A stretch of 64,000 bases of DNA from Nocardioides ginsengisegetis (GTDB taxonomy: Bacteria > Actinomycetota > Actinomycetes > Propionibacteriales > Nocardioidaceae): NCBI RefSeq assembly GCF_014138045.1, contig NZ_JACGXA010000001.1, positions 307,501 to 371,500 of the forward strand, written 5' to 3'. Of this stretch, positions 45,953 through 57,685 are shown piece by piece; position 1 is the first letter of the stretch; the number at the start of each line of letters is the position of its first letter. A model generated the notes under the pieces. That model had not been told where the DNA came from, ran no database searches, and saw only the letters and a list, made by a program, of their open reading frames with translations. The position numbers and the translations under genes are program-made.

Positions 45953-47250
45953 TCGGCCTGAGCCCCACCTTCCGCTCGCTCTCCAACGCCAACTACCGGC
46001 GCTACGCCGCCGGTGGTGTCGTGTCGAACGTCGGCACCTGGATGCAGCGCGTGGCCCAGGACTGGCTGGTCCTCCTCCTCACCGACAACTCCGGCACGGC
46101 GATCGGCATCACCACCGGTCTGCAGTTCCTGCCGTTCCTCCTGCTCTCGCCGTGGGCCGGCCTCGTGGCGGACCGGATCCCCAAGCGCCGCCTGCTCCAG
46201 CTGACCAACCTCGGCATGGCCGTCCCGGCCCTCGTGCTGGCCGCGCTCGCCCTGACCGGCACCGTCCAGATCTGGCACGTCTACGTCCTCGCCCTGGTCC
46301 TCGGCACGGCGGCGGCGTTCGACGCCCCGGCGCGCCAGTCGTTCGTGTCCGAGATGGTCGACCACGACGACCTGACCAACGCGGTCGGCCTCAACTCGGC
46401 GAGCTTCAACGCCGCCCGCATCGTCGGCCCGGCGGTCGCCGGCGTGCTGATCGCGGCGTTCGGCGGGGGAGTGGGGGCGACCGGGCTCGTCATCCTCTTC
46501 AACGGCCTGAGCTACGCCGCCCCGATCTTCACCCTGCACACGCTCGACGCGTCCCGGCTGGCGACCCCGGCCCTGGTGAAGCGCGAGAAGGGCCAGATCC
46601 TCGCCGGCGTCGCCTACGTCAGGGGCCGGCCCGACCTGCTGCTGATCCTCGGGATCGTCTTCTTCACCGGCACCTTCGGGCTCAACTTCCAGATGACCTC
46701 GGCGCTGATGGCCACCCAGGTGTTCCACAAGGGCTCGACGGAGTACGGCCTGCTCGGCACGTTCATGGCGATCGGCTCGCTCACCGGGTCGCTCATCGCG
46801 GCCCGCCGCGAGCGGGTCCGGCACCGGCTCGTGGTGGGCGCGGCGATCATGTTCGGCGCGGTCGAGGTGGTGGCCGGCCTCGCTCCGTCGTACGTCGTCT
46901 TCGCGCTGCTGTGCCCGCTCCTGGGGATCAGTGCGCTGACCATGATCACCAGCGCCAACGCGTTCATGCAGCTGCACACCGACGCCGGGATGCGCGGCCG
47001 GGTGATGGCCCTCTACATGATGATCTTCATCGGCGGCACGCCGCTCGGATCGCCGTTGATCGGCTGGGTCGGGGAGGCCTTCGGGGCCCGCTGGACGCTG
47101 TTGGTCGGAGGGGCCCTGACGATGCTCGGCGCGGGCGTCTCCGGACTGCTCTACCTGCGCGGTCGGCGCGTTTTGACCCCCGACGCAGGCCCGAGTAATC
47201 TCTTTCCTCGTGTCTGGGACAACCAGACCGTTGCGCGTGCTCGGAAATAG
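45949..47250 (+). CDS. MFS efflux transporter, probably CTG start
   Basis: About 433 residues. The family N-terminus SPTFRSLSNANYRRYAAGG is present, followed by VVSNVGTWMQRVAQDWLVL and about 12 helices; the A-like loop is LVADRIPKRRLL. No ATG, GTG or TTG lies in frame between the MarR stop region and GTG 46018, which is already in helix 1. CTG at 45949 overlaps the MarR TGA (CTGA); CTG at 45958 has AAGGA 9 nt upstream and is equally good. A GTG at 45856 would overlap MarR by 97 nt. The last ~25 codons cover the str promoter and give an unusual tail (NLFPRVWDNQTVARARK). Confidence 0.85.
   Translation: MIGLSPTFRSLSNANYRRYAAGGVVSNVGTWMQRVAQDWLVLLLTDNSGTAIGITTGLQFLPFLLLSPWAGLVADRIPKRRLLQLTNLGMAVPALVLAALALTGTVQIWHVYVLALVLGTAAAFDAPARQSFVSEMVDHDDLTNAVGLNSASFNAARIVGPAVAGVLIAAFGGGVGATGLVILFNGLSYAAPIFTLHTLDASRLATPALVKREKGQILAGVAYVRGRPDLLLILGIVFFTGTFGLNFQMTSALMATQVFHKGSTEYGLLGTFMAIGSLTGSLIAARRERVRHRLVVGAAIMFGAVEVVAGLAPSYVVFALLCPLLGISALTMITSANAFMQLHTDAGMRGRVMALYMMIFIGGTPLGSPLIGWVGEAFGARWTLLVGGALTMLGAGVSGLLYLRGRRVLTPDAGPSNLFPRVWDNQTVARARK
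47173..47201 (+). promoter_or_regulatory. Probable str operon promoter inside the MFS gene
   Basis: TTGACC (47173-47178), 17-nt spacer, TAATCT (47196-47201): the best vegetative-type promoter in the window. It would start transcription near 47208, giving an about 167-nt leader before rpsL. The leader (47209-47374) has no gene; AAGGGGAACC near its end may act as the ribosome site. Confidence 0.65.
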
Positions 47251-47374
47251 CCAGCGGCCAGATCGTGGTCGCCGAGAGGCGTCCAGCACTCACTTCAGGC
47301 ACACAGATCGCTTCATCATCGTGCCCGGCAAGGCGTCGGGTTCTGACTAGAGGAAAAGAAGGGGAACCAACAAG

Positions 47375-47749
47375 GTGCCCACCATTCAGCAGTTGGTCCG
47401 CAAGGGCCGCCAGGACAAGGTGTCGAAGAACAAGACGCCTGCCCTCAAGGGTTCGCCCCAGCGTCGCGGCGTCTGCACGCGCGTCTACACCACCACCCCG
47501 AAGAAGCCGAACTCCGCTCTCCGCAAGGTCGCCCGCGTGCGCCTGTCGAGTGGCGTCGAGGTCACCGCTTACATCCCGGGTGTCGGTCACAACCTTCAGG
47601 AGCACTCCATCGTGCTCGTCCGCGGCGGTCGTGTGAAGGACCTCCCCGGTGTTCGCTACAAGATCATTCGCGGCACGCTCGACACCCAGGGCGTGAAGAA
47701 CCGCAAGCAGGCCCGCAGCCGTTACGGCGCGAAGAAGGAGAAGAGCTGA
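47375..47749 (+). CDS. rpsL: 30S ribosomal protein S12
   Basis: A 124-residue S12, full length. It forms part of the decoding centre. The loop [12 protein letters not shown] and the [10 protein letters not shown] segment, sites of streptomycin-resistance changes, carry the usual sensitive-type residues. Only 1 nt separates its stop from rpsG. First gene of the str operon. Confidence 0.98.
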   Translation: MPTIQQLVRKGRQDKVSKNKTPALKGSPQRRGVCTRVYTTTPKKPNSALRKVARVRLSSGVEVTAYIPGVGHNLQEHSIVLVRGGRVKDLPGVRYKIIRGTLDTQGVKNRKQARSRYGAKKEKS

Positions 47750-47750
47750 T

Positions 47751-48221
47751 ATGCCGCGCAAGGGTCCCGCTCCCAAGCGGCCTATCGACGTCGACCCGGT
47801 CTACGGGTCGCAGCTGGTCACCCAGCTCGTCTCCAAGGTCCTGATGGACGGCAAGAAGCAGGTTGCTCAGCGCATCGTCTACACCGCGCTCGAGGGCTGC
47901 CGCGAGAAGACCGGCACCGACCCCGTCGTCACGCTCAAGCGTGCGATGGACAACGTGAAGCCGGCCATCGAGGTCAAGTCCCGCCGCGTCGGTGGCGCGA
48001 CCTACCAGGTCCCGATCGAGGTCAAGGGCACGCGCGGCACCACGCTCGCGCTGCGCTGGCTCGTCGGCTACGCCCAGGACCGTCGCGAGAAGACGATGTC
48101 CGAGCGCCTCATGAACGAGATCCTCGACGCCTCCAACGGCCTTGGTGCCGCTGTGAAGAAGCGCGAGGACACCCACAAGATGGCCGAGTCCAACAAGGCC
48201 TTCGCGCACTACCGCTGGTGA
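47751..48221 (+). CDS. rpsG: 30S ribosomal protein S7
   Basis: A 156-residue S7, which nucleates assembly of the 30S head. [20 protein letters not shown] and the C-terminal [18 protein letters not shown] are typical. It is 83 nt before fusA. Confidence 0.98.
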   Translation: MPRKGPAPKRPIDVDPVYGSQLVTQLVSKVLMDGKKQVAQRIVYTALEGCREKTGTDPVVTLKRAMDNVKPAIEVKSRRVGGATYQVPIEVKGTRGTTLALRWLVGYAQDRREKTMSERLMNEILDASNGLGAAVKKREDTHKMAESNKAFAHYRW

Positions 48222-48304
48222 CCACGGGCGGGGCGGTTCACCCGTGCGGTGCGCCGTCCCGCTCCACCTGACTTTCCACAAACTTTCTAAGGACGCTGAC
48301 CACA

Positions 48305-50416
<2,112 letters not shown>

Positions 50417-50486
50417 TCGTCCGGACCCTCGGCACCACCCCTTGCAAGTACGAGTCAAGTAACAACCACACCAGGAGGAGCCCACA

Positions 50487-51680
<1,194 letters not shown>

Positions 51681-51689
51681 TCTGACCCC

Positions 51690-51714
51690 GGTGGTCGAGC
51701 CTGTCGAGACCACC
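51690..51714. repeat. Short dispersed-type palindrome
   Basis: GGTGGTC, an 11-nt middle GAGCCTGTCGA, then GACCACC. I know this kind of sequence (TGGTC...TCGA...GACCACC) as a repeated intergenic element in many actinobacterial genomes. Only one copy was seen here. Confidence 0.5.
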
Positions 51715-51726
51715 AGCTGATCCACC

Positions 51727-51760
51727 AGAACGGCCCCGGACCTCGGTCCGGGGCCGTTCT
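51727..51760 (+). terminator. str operon terminator
   Basis: 16-bp perfect stem AGAACGGCCCCGGACC with GGTCCGGGGCCGTTCT around TC. Confidence 0.92.
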
Positions 51761-51815
51761 GCATGCCCCCCCGCCTGCCCCTGCTGTGCCCCGCGCCCCG
51801 AGGAGAATGGGACCG

Positions 51816-52538
51816 ATGAACGAGCGAGTGCGCCCCGCGCGCCCCCACCACAAGCTGACCGAGGACGGCCGGCCGATGCGTGAGGTCCTCAGCTACTCCC
51901 GGCGCGGCAGCCGCTTCACCCCCAACCAGCAGGCGGCCTGGGACGCCCACCACGAGGCGTGGTGGGTCCCGGACGACGTCGTGGACCGCGACGACTTCGA
52001 CCTCACCGCGTGGTTCGGCCGCGAGGCCCCGCTCGTCGTCGAGATCGGCTGCGGCATCGGGGAGTCGACCGCGGCGCTGGCCGCGACCCGCCCCGGCACC
52101 AACGTGCTGGGCATCGAGGTCTGGGTGCCGGGCATCGCCGACACCCTGGGCAAGGTCGGCGAGGCGGGCCTGGACAACGTGCGGATGATCGGCGTCGACG
52201 CCGCGTGGTCGATGGAGCACCTCTTCGAGCCCGGTTCGCTGGCTGGCGTGTGGACGTTCTTCCCGGACCCGTGGCACAAGAAGAGGCACAACAAGCGCCG
52301 CCTCGTGAACGCCACGTTCGCGGCCGTGGTCGCCAGCCGCCTCGAGGTCGGCGCCGAGTGGCGGCTGGCCACCGACTGGGCCGACTACGCCGAGCAGATG
52401 GTGGAGGTCCTCGACGCCGAGCCGCTCCTCGAGGGCGGCGTCACCGAGCGCTGGGACGAGCGGCCGCTGACCCGCTTCGAGCGCAAGGGCCTCGACAAGG
52501 GCCGCGACATCACCGACCTCTGCTACCGCAGGGTGTGA
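51816..52538 (+). CDS. trmB: tRNA (guanine46-N7)-methyltransferase
   Basis: A 240-residue enzyme that methylates G46 of tRNA with SAM. Motifs VEIGCGIGES and FFPDPWHKKRHNKRR are diagnostic. ATG 51816 has AGGAGA 9 nt upstream; the ATG at 51807 is too close to it. Confidence 0.95.
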   Translation: MNERVRPARPHHKLTEDGRPMREVLSYSRRGSRFTPNQQAAWDAHHEAWWVPDDVVDRDDFDLTAWFGREAPLVVEIGCGIGESTAALAATRPGTNVLGIEVWVPGIADTLGKVGEAGLDNVRMIGVDAAWSMEHLFEPGSLAGVWTFFPDPWHKKRHNKRRLVNATFAAVVASRLEVGAEWRLATDWADYAEQMVEVLDAEPLLEGGVTERWDERPLTRFERKGLDKGRDITDLCYRRV

Positions 52539-52554
52539 CGCGCTCTCGGGAGCC

Positions 52555-52953
52555 CTAGGCCGCGTCGTCCAGGTGGAATCCGAAGTCGTCGAGCAGGAGC
52601 TCGATCCGGCAGCGCTCGGCGTCGCGCTCGCTGCCCGGGGGCAGCACGTCGAAGAGGTGCTCGTGGCCCAGCGCCCGGCACGCCTCGGCGAGGACCGCGT
52701 CGTAGGCGCACCGCAGTCCTTCGTACTTCGCGAACCGGAGCCCCCGGGGCGGGTAGCGGTAGCGCACCCGTAGCCGACGGGCATCCACGGCGATCAGCTC
52801 GATCGGGCGCCCCGCCGGCTCGGGGCGACGAGCGCGGTGGAGCCGGTCGTTCAGCCGCCCGCAGGCGCGCGCCACGTCCTCGCTGTGCGCGACACCCACG
52901 TGCAGCGCCACCAGCAAGGCCACGAGGACCAGGACGCCCACGGTGGAGCCCAT
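52555..52953 (-). CDS. Small membrane-anchored hypothetical protein
   Basis: A 132-residue protein with one N-terminal helix (VGVLVLVALLVALHVGVA) and a basic then mixed soluble part with four Cys residues. The segment RVRYRYPPRGLRFAKYEGLRCAYD is unusual; no family is recognised. ATG is 7 nt after TACCGT, so leaderless. It ends 17 nt from the trmB stop, tail to tail. Confidence 0.75.
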   Translation of the reverse strand: MGSTVGVLVLVALLVALHVGVAHSEDVARACGRLNDRLHRARRPEPAGRPIELIAVDARRLRVRYRYPPRGLRFAKYEGLRCAYDAVLAEACRALGHEHLFDVLPPGSERDAERCRIELLLDDFGFHLDDAA

Positions 52954-53003
52954 GCCGAAAACGGTACGTCCGCCACCGCCCACCGGCAACGGATCGGGCC
53001 GGG

Positions 53004-53714
53004 TCAGCCCTCGAGCAGGGCGAGCTCCTCGTCGACGTACGGGTCGTGCTGCCCGGCGGCCTCGAGGTCGGCCTTGAGGGCCCGCTGCATCGCCAGCGCC
53101 TCCTCGGTGCGGCCGAGGTTGCGCAACGCCCAGGCGACCATCCAGCGGGCGGTGCGGGTGCGCGTCTCCACGCCGATCCGCTCGCGCGCGGCGAGGGCCT
53201 GCTCGAAGGCGTCGAGCGCCTCCCCCCAGCGCCCGGCGTCCGCGTGGACCATGCCGATGTTGTTGAGCAGGGAGGCGTCCCAGTCGCGCGCCGCCGGGTC
53301 CGAGGCGTTGCGGGCGACGGCCAGGGCACGCTCGTTGACGGCGAGCTGCTCGGCGGGGTCGGCGACCAGGGCCAGCATGTGCAGCGCGTCGACGTGCAGC
53401 GCCTCGAGCCCGGCCTGCGACGCGGTCGCCACGGCCGCCTCGAACGACGGCCGCGCCTCGTCGGGCGAGCCGGCCGAGCGGAACAGCCGGCCACGCTCCA
53501 GCACGATCCGGACCGCGACCTCGTCCTCGGTGGGGGAGAGGTCGTCGAGGACGGCGTGCCCCTCGTCGTACTTCTCCTGGAGGCCGAGGGCCCGCGCCAC
53601 CTGGGTCATCAGCACCAGGCGGTCCTCGGGGTCGGCAGCCTCCGCCTCGGCGCGGAAGCGCTGCTCGGAGCCGGTCGGGTCGTCGAAGTCCCACAGGGGC
53701 GTCGGGTCGATCAT
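53004..53714 (-). CDS. TPR protein
   Basis: A 236-residue tetratricopeptide repeat protein, cytosolic. Repeats are clear at KYDEGHAVLDDL, GSPDEARPSFEAAVATA, GRWGEALDAFEQALAARE and GRTEEALAMQRAL. It is likely a protein-binding scaffold. ATG 53714, 7 nt after CAGGAT, is preferred to ATG 53723, which overlaps that box. Confidence 0.88.
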   Translation of the reverse strand: MIDPTPLWDFDDPTGSEQRFRAEAEAADPEDRLVLMTQVARALGLQEKYDEGHAVLDDLSPTEDEVAVRIVLERGRLFRSAGSPDEARPSFEAAVATASQAGLEALHVDALHMLALVADPAEQLAVNERALAVARNASDPAARDWDASLLNNIGMVHADAGRWGEALDAFEQALAARERIGVETRTRTARWMVAWALRNLGRTEEALAMQRALKADLEAAGQHDPYVDEELALLEG

Positions 53715-53810
53715 GCCGACCATCCTGACAGCCGGAGGCTGGCGGGAACTCGGCGCCCGGTGGCTGCCGGTGGGCTCCTGGCCGAGAGCTGCCGTCCCTA
53801 GGATCGCCGG

Positions 53811-55145
53811 GTGACCGTGCACGCCCCGATGTCCCCGTCTCCCACGCGCGGTCTCCACCGGGCCTGGCTCGTCGCCGCCATCACGATGGGCGCGCTGATC
53901 GCCGCGGCCGGCTTCCGGTCCTCGACGGGGGCGCTGCTCGAGCCGCTCGAGGCCGACTTCGGCTGGAGCCGGGCCACCACCAGCGGGGCCGTCAGCCTCA
54001 ACCTGGTGGTCTACGGACTCACCGCGCCCTTCGCCGCCGCGCTCATGGAGCGCTTCGGTGTACGCCGGGTGGTGGCGGCCAGCCTCGCGCTCGTGGCGCT
54101 CGGGTCCGGCCTGACCCTGGTGATGACGCAGGCCTGGCAGCTGTGGGTGCTCTGGGGCTTCGCGGTCGGGATCGGCACCGGGTCGCTGGCGCTGGTGTTC
54201 GGCGCGATCGTGGCCAACCGGTGGTTCGTGGCGCACCGTGGCCTGGTCGTGGGCGTCTTCTCGGCCGCGAGCTCGACCGGCCAGCTGGTGTTCCTGCCGG
54301 CCATCGCCCACCTCGCCGACGGGCCCGGCTGGCGCTGGGCCGCCGGCCTCGTGACGGCGTTCGCGCTGCTGCTGGCCCCGCTGGTCTGGCTGGTGCTGCG
54401 CGACCACCCCGCCGACCTCGGCACCACGCCGTACGGCGCCCCCGCGGGCTGGACCCCGCCGCCCGCGCCGGCGGTGGAGCGCGGCGCCGCCCGGGTCGCG
54501 CTGGGGACGCTGGCCGAGAGTGCGCGGTCGCGGACCTTCTGGGCGCTGTTCGCGACGTTCTGGATCTGCGGCTGGTCGACCAACGGGCTGATCGGCACGC
54601 ACTTCATCCCCGCTGCCCACGACCACGGCATGCCCGAGACCACGAGCGCGAGCCTCCTGGCGCTGATCGGTGTCTTCGACATCGTCGGCACCATCGCCAG
54701 CGGGTGGCTCACCGACCGCGTCGACAGCCGCTACCTGCTGTTCGGCTACTACTTCTTCCGTGGCCTCTCGCTGCTCTTCGTGCCCGCGCTGCTGGGGCCG
54801 CACGTGCACCCGAGCCTGTTCCTGTTCGTGCTGTTCTACGGGCTCGACTGGGTGGCCACGGTGCCCCCGACGGTGGCGCTGTGCCGCCAGCACTTCGGGG
54901 TGGAGAAGGCCGGCGTGGTCTTCGGGTGGGTCTTCGCCAGCCACATGGTCGGGGCCGGCGTGGCCGCGAGCTTCGCGGGCTGGGTCCGCCAGGTCAACGG
55001 CGACTACTTCGCGGCCTGGATGACCGCCGGCGGGCTCTGCGTCGCCGCGGCCGTGGTGTGCCTGACGATCCCGCGGCGGCCGGTGGAGGTGGCGCCGGCC
55101 CACGAGGACGCCGAGGTCGGCGACTGCGTGACCGACTCGATGTAG
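53811..55145 (+). CDS. MFS transporter (monocarboxylate/oxalate-formate type)
   Basis: A 444-residue, 12-helix MFS protein. FGWSRATTSGAVSLNLVVYGL and the FGVRRVVAASLALVALG loop match the MCT-like/OFA branch, which carries organic anions. GTG 53811 is 6 nt after TAGGAT. Its final codons hold TAGGTT, possibly the -10 of the following sigma gene. Confidence 0.87.
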   Translation: MTVHAPMSPSPTRGLHRAWLVAAITMGALIAAAGFRSSTGALLEPLEADFGWSRATTSGAVSLNLVVYGLTAPFAAALMERFGVRRVVAASLALVALGSGLTLVMTQAWQLWVLWGFAVGIGTGSLALVFGAIVANRWFVAHRGLVVGVFSAASSTGQLVFLPAIAHLADGPGWRWAAGLVTAFALLLAPLVWLVLRDHPADLGTTPYGAPAGWTPPPAPAVERGAARVALGTLAESARSRTFWALFATFWICGWSTNGLIGTHFIPAAHDHGMPETTSASLLALIGVFDIVGTIASGWLTDRVDSRYLLFGYYFFRGLSLLFVPALLGPHVHPSLFLFVLFYGLDWVATVPPTVALCRQHFGVEKAGVVFGWVFASHMVGAGVAASFAGWVRQVNGDYFAAWMTAGGLCVAAAVVCLTIPRRPVEVAPAHEDAEVGDCVTDSM

Positions 55146-55217
55146 GTTCTCAACCTTTCCGGGCCGTCGACGGTCTTCTCTCCTGACGGCACCGGACCTC
55201 GGGGAGGAATCACGCGG

Positions 55218-55721
55218 ATGGCAGGACCACGGATCGAGTTCAGCGAGTTCATGGCGGCGCGCTGGACGCCGCTGTACCGCACGGCGTACCTCCTGACGGG
55301 GGACCGCCACGAGGCGGAGGACCTGCTCCAGGGGGCGTTGGCCCGCACCTGCGTGCGCTGGGACGGCATCCGCGACAAGCGCGCCGCCGACGCCTACGTC
55401 CGGCAGGCGATGGTGCACGATCTGACCAGCCGGTGGCGCCGCCGCGGTCGCGAGATCGCGACCGACGAGCTGCCCGACGCCGGCCACGGCGGCGGCCTCG
55501 ACGTGCGGGCGGACCACCTCGCGCTCTGGGAGGAGATCCGCAGGCTGCCGCCGCGGATGCGCGCCACCCTGGTCCTGCGCTACGTCGAGGACCTGACCGA
55601 GGAGGCGACCGCGCGCGAGCTCGGCTGCTCGATCGGCTCGGTCAAGAGCCAGACCCACCACGCCCTGAAGCGGCTCCGTGCCGCCCTGCCCGAGCTGCGC
55701 CTCGTCGAGGAGATGTCATGA
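55218..55721 (+). CDS. SigE-family ECF-type sigma factor
   Basis: A 167-residue short ECF sigma factor, paralogous to the gene at 33763. Region 2 is RTAYLLTGDRHEAEDLLQGALARTCVRW; region 4 is LPPRMRATLVLRYVEDLTEEATARELGCSIGSVKSQ in outline. GGGGAGGA precedes ATG. It overlaps its partner by ATGA. Confidence 0.93.
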   Translation: MAGPRIEFSEFMAARWTPLYRTAYLLTGDRHEAEDLLQGALARTCVRWDGIRDKRAADAYVRQAMVHDLTSRWRRRGREIATDELPDAGHGGGLDVRADHLALWEEIRRLPPRMRATLVLRYVEDLTEEATARELGCSIGSVKSQTHHALKRLRAALPELRLVEEMS

Positions 55722-56836
55722 CCACCACCGAGATCCGCGAGTCCCTGACCGAGGTCGCCCACGCCGTCCCGGCGCCGCCGATCGACCGGCTGGCCTTCGA
55801 GCGGCGGGTGCGCGCCGAGCGCCGCCGCCGTACGGCGAGCCGTGGGCTGGCCGCCGTCGCCGCGGTCGCAGCCGTCACGGTCGTCGGCAGCGTCGTCCAC
55901 GGCAGCGCGCCCGCGCCGAGCACTCCCGTCGCGACCGCCCCCACCGGCCGTGCCACGGACATGGGCACGGCCGTGACGCTGGTCGAGAACCGGCTGACCA
56001 CCCTCGTGCCGCCGCAGGACGGCGGCTACAGCGACGACCACACGCGCTACGAGGAGCTGCTCGGCACCGGCCCCCAGGGCGCCGTGCTCGTCGACGACGA
56101 GAGCGGCCTCGTGGTCCGGCACCTGGCCGACGACGGGTCGCTGGGGGAGACGACCAGCCTCGCCGACGGCAAGCCGGTCCAGCGTGCCTGGGTGGACGCC
56201 ACGGGGCGGTTCGTGGCGTGGGTCGACCTCGGCAACACCCTGCACGTCCGTCGGATCGGCGGCGACACGGACCTCGAGACCGTGCCGCTGCTCTCGCAGC
56301 AGAGCCAGCTGGCCGCCACCGACGGCACCGCCTGGGTCGAGGACGAGGGAGACCGGTTGTCCTACCGGACGCCCGACCAGTCGTGGGGGGTGCGCACCCA
56401 GGGCGACCCGCTGTCCGCGCGGCTGGCGGCCGACGTCCTCGCGGTCGCGACGTACGACGGCACCGAGCTCTGGTGGGTCGGCGACGGTGACGCCCCCCAG
56501 CCGGCCGCGCACTTCGACGGCGGCGGGGCGCTGGCGCCCGACGGGTCGTTCGTGACGCCCGACGGGCACGGTCTCGCCGTGGTCCGCCAGTCCTCGCACC
56601 GCGTCTTCGACACCGCGGTCATCGTCCCGCTCGACGCGGACCTGACCCCGGTCGAGATGTCCTGGCAGGACGATGACCGCTTCCTGGTGGTCGCGACCAG
56701 CCAGGCGCGCACCGGCAACCACGTCCTCCTCGACTGCTCGGTGGCGGCTCGGCAGTGCACCGAGCGGTACGACGACCCCACCGGCACCCTCACCCTCGGC
56801 TCCCAGGACCAGCTCACCGTCCCGGACGCCGGCTGA
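55718..56836 (+). CDS. Membrane-anchored beta-propeller protein, sigma factor partner
   Basis: A 372-residue protein with an N-terminal cytoplasmic 45 residues, one helix (LAAVAAVAAVTVVGSVV) and an outside beta-propeller-like domain. Compared with the partner at 34251 it lacks the second C-terminal helix. It is probably the sensor or inhibitor of its sigma factor, by gene order only. Confidence 0.83.
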   Translation: MTTTEIRESLTEVAHAVPAPPIDRLAFERRVRAERRRRTASRGLAAVAAVAAVTVVGSVVHGSAPAPSTPVATAPTGRATDMGTAVTLVENRLTTLVPPQDGGYSDDHTRYEELLGTGPQGAVLVDDESGLVVRHLADDGSLGETTSLADGKPVQRAWVDATGRFVAWVDLGNTLHVRRIGGDTDLETVPLLSQQSQLAATDGTAWVEDEGDRLSYRTPDQSWGVRTQGDPLSARLAADVLAVATYDGTELWWVGDGDAPQPAAHFDGGGALAPDGSFVTPDGHGLAVVRQSSHRVFDTAVIVPLDADLTPVEMSWQDDDRFLVVATSQARTGNHVLLDCSVAARQCTERYDDPTGTLTLGSQDQLTVPDAG

Positions 56837-56852
56837 CCCGTCGGGGTCGGGC

Positions 56853-57662
56853 TCACCGGCGAGCGGTCAGCCGGGCGCGCAGGTCGGCCTCACGGGCCAG
56901 CCGGGCCCGGTCCCGCTCACGGCGGGACGCCACGACCGCCGCGAGGAACGCCTCCGGCGGCGTGCCGGGCGGCGGCGGGGGAGCGACGTACTCGCTGACC
57001 TGGTTGGCCAGCCGCCCGCCGAGGGACGCGCGCGACGCCGGGTCGATCTGCGGCAGCCGCGACAGGAACTGGCGGACCGCGAGCGCCAGCCCGGTCGGCA
57101 GCGAGGCCATGTCGGCGCCGGCGGCCCACTGCGCGAGCGGCGGCGGCATGAGCGGCGGCGGGGCCAGTCGCAGCCGGACCCGCTCGCGCACGACGTAGGT
57201 GCCGGCGGCGTAGTCGCCGAGCCGCTTGCCCCGCCCGCTGAGCAGGGCCGAGAAGAACGCCGGGGCACCGGAGAAGAGGTAGATCTCCACGACCCCGATC
57301 AGCGCCCGGACGAAGGCGTGCTGGAAGGAGATCGGGCCGGCGTCGTCGCGCACGGTGCGCAGGCCCAACGCCCACTTGCCCAGCGACTTGCCGCGGGTGA
57401 CGGTCTCGACGGTGGTCGGGAAGACCAGGAAGACCAGGATCATGGTGCTGACGAACGCGACCCACAGCAGCGCCTCGTCGGTCTGGAGCGCGGCCACGGT
57501 CAGCAGCAGCACCACCCCGACCAGCAGCAGCACGGTCACGACCACGTCGATCAGGCCGGACGCGATCCGCGGGCCGAGCCCGGCGGGGGGCAGGTCGAGG
57601 GCGACCGCCTCGCCCGTCACCAGGTCGTCGGTCGTCAGCGTCGCGAACTCCGGTGTCGACAT
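56853..57662 (-). CDS. RDD-family membrane protein
   Basis: A 269-residue protein with an RDD domain: AGLGPRIASGLIDVVVTVLLLVG, a second helix, and TRGKSLGKWALGLRTVRDDAG. A long Pro- and Arg-rich C-terminus follows (APPPLMPPPLAQW, then a charged helix). ATG 57662 lies 7 nt after TATTGT, which overlaps the -10 of the divergent SpoIIM gene. Commonly found beside SpoIIM in actinobacteria. Confidence 0.9.
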   Translation of the reverse strand: MSTPEFATLTTDDLVTGEAVALDLPPAGLGPRIASGLIDVVVTVLLLVGVVLLLTVAALQTDEALLWVAFVSTMILVFLVFPTTVETVTRGKSLGKWALGLRTVRDDAGPISFQHAFVRALIGVVEIYLFSGAPAFFSALLSGRGKRLGDYAAGTYVVRERVRLRLAPPPLMPPPLAQWAAGADMASLPTGLALAVRQFLSRLPQIDPASRASLGGRLANQVSEYVAPPPPPGTPPEAFLAAVVASRRERDRARLAREADLRARLTARR

Positions 57663-57669
57663 CGGTCCC

Positions 57670-57679
57670 ACAATAGGGT
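57670..57679. promoter_or_regulatory. Overlapping divergent -10 boxes
   Basis: Minus strand TATTGT (57675-57670) for RDD and plus strand TAGGGT (57674-57679) for SpoIIM share 2 bp in a 23-bp intergenic gap. Confidence 0.55.
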
Positions 57680-57685
57680 GACGAC

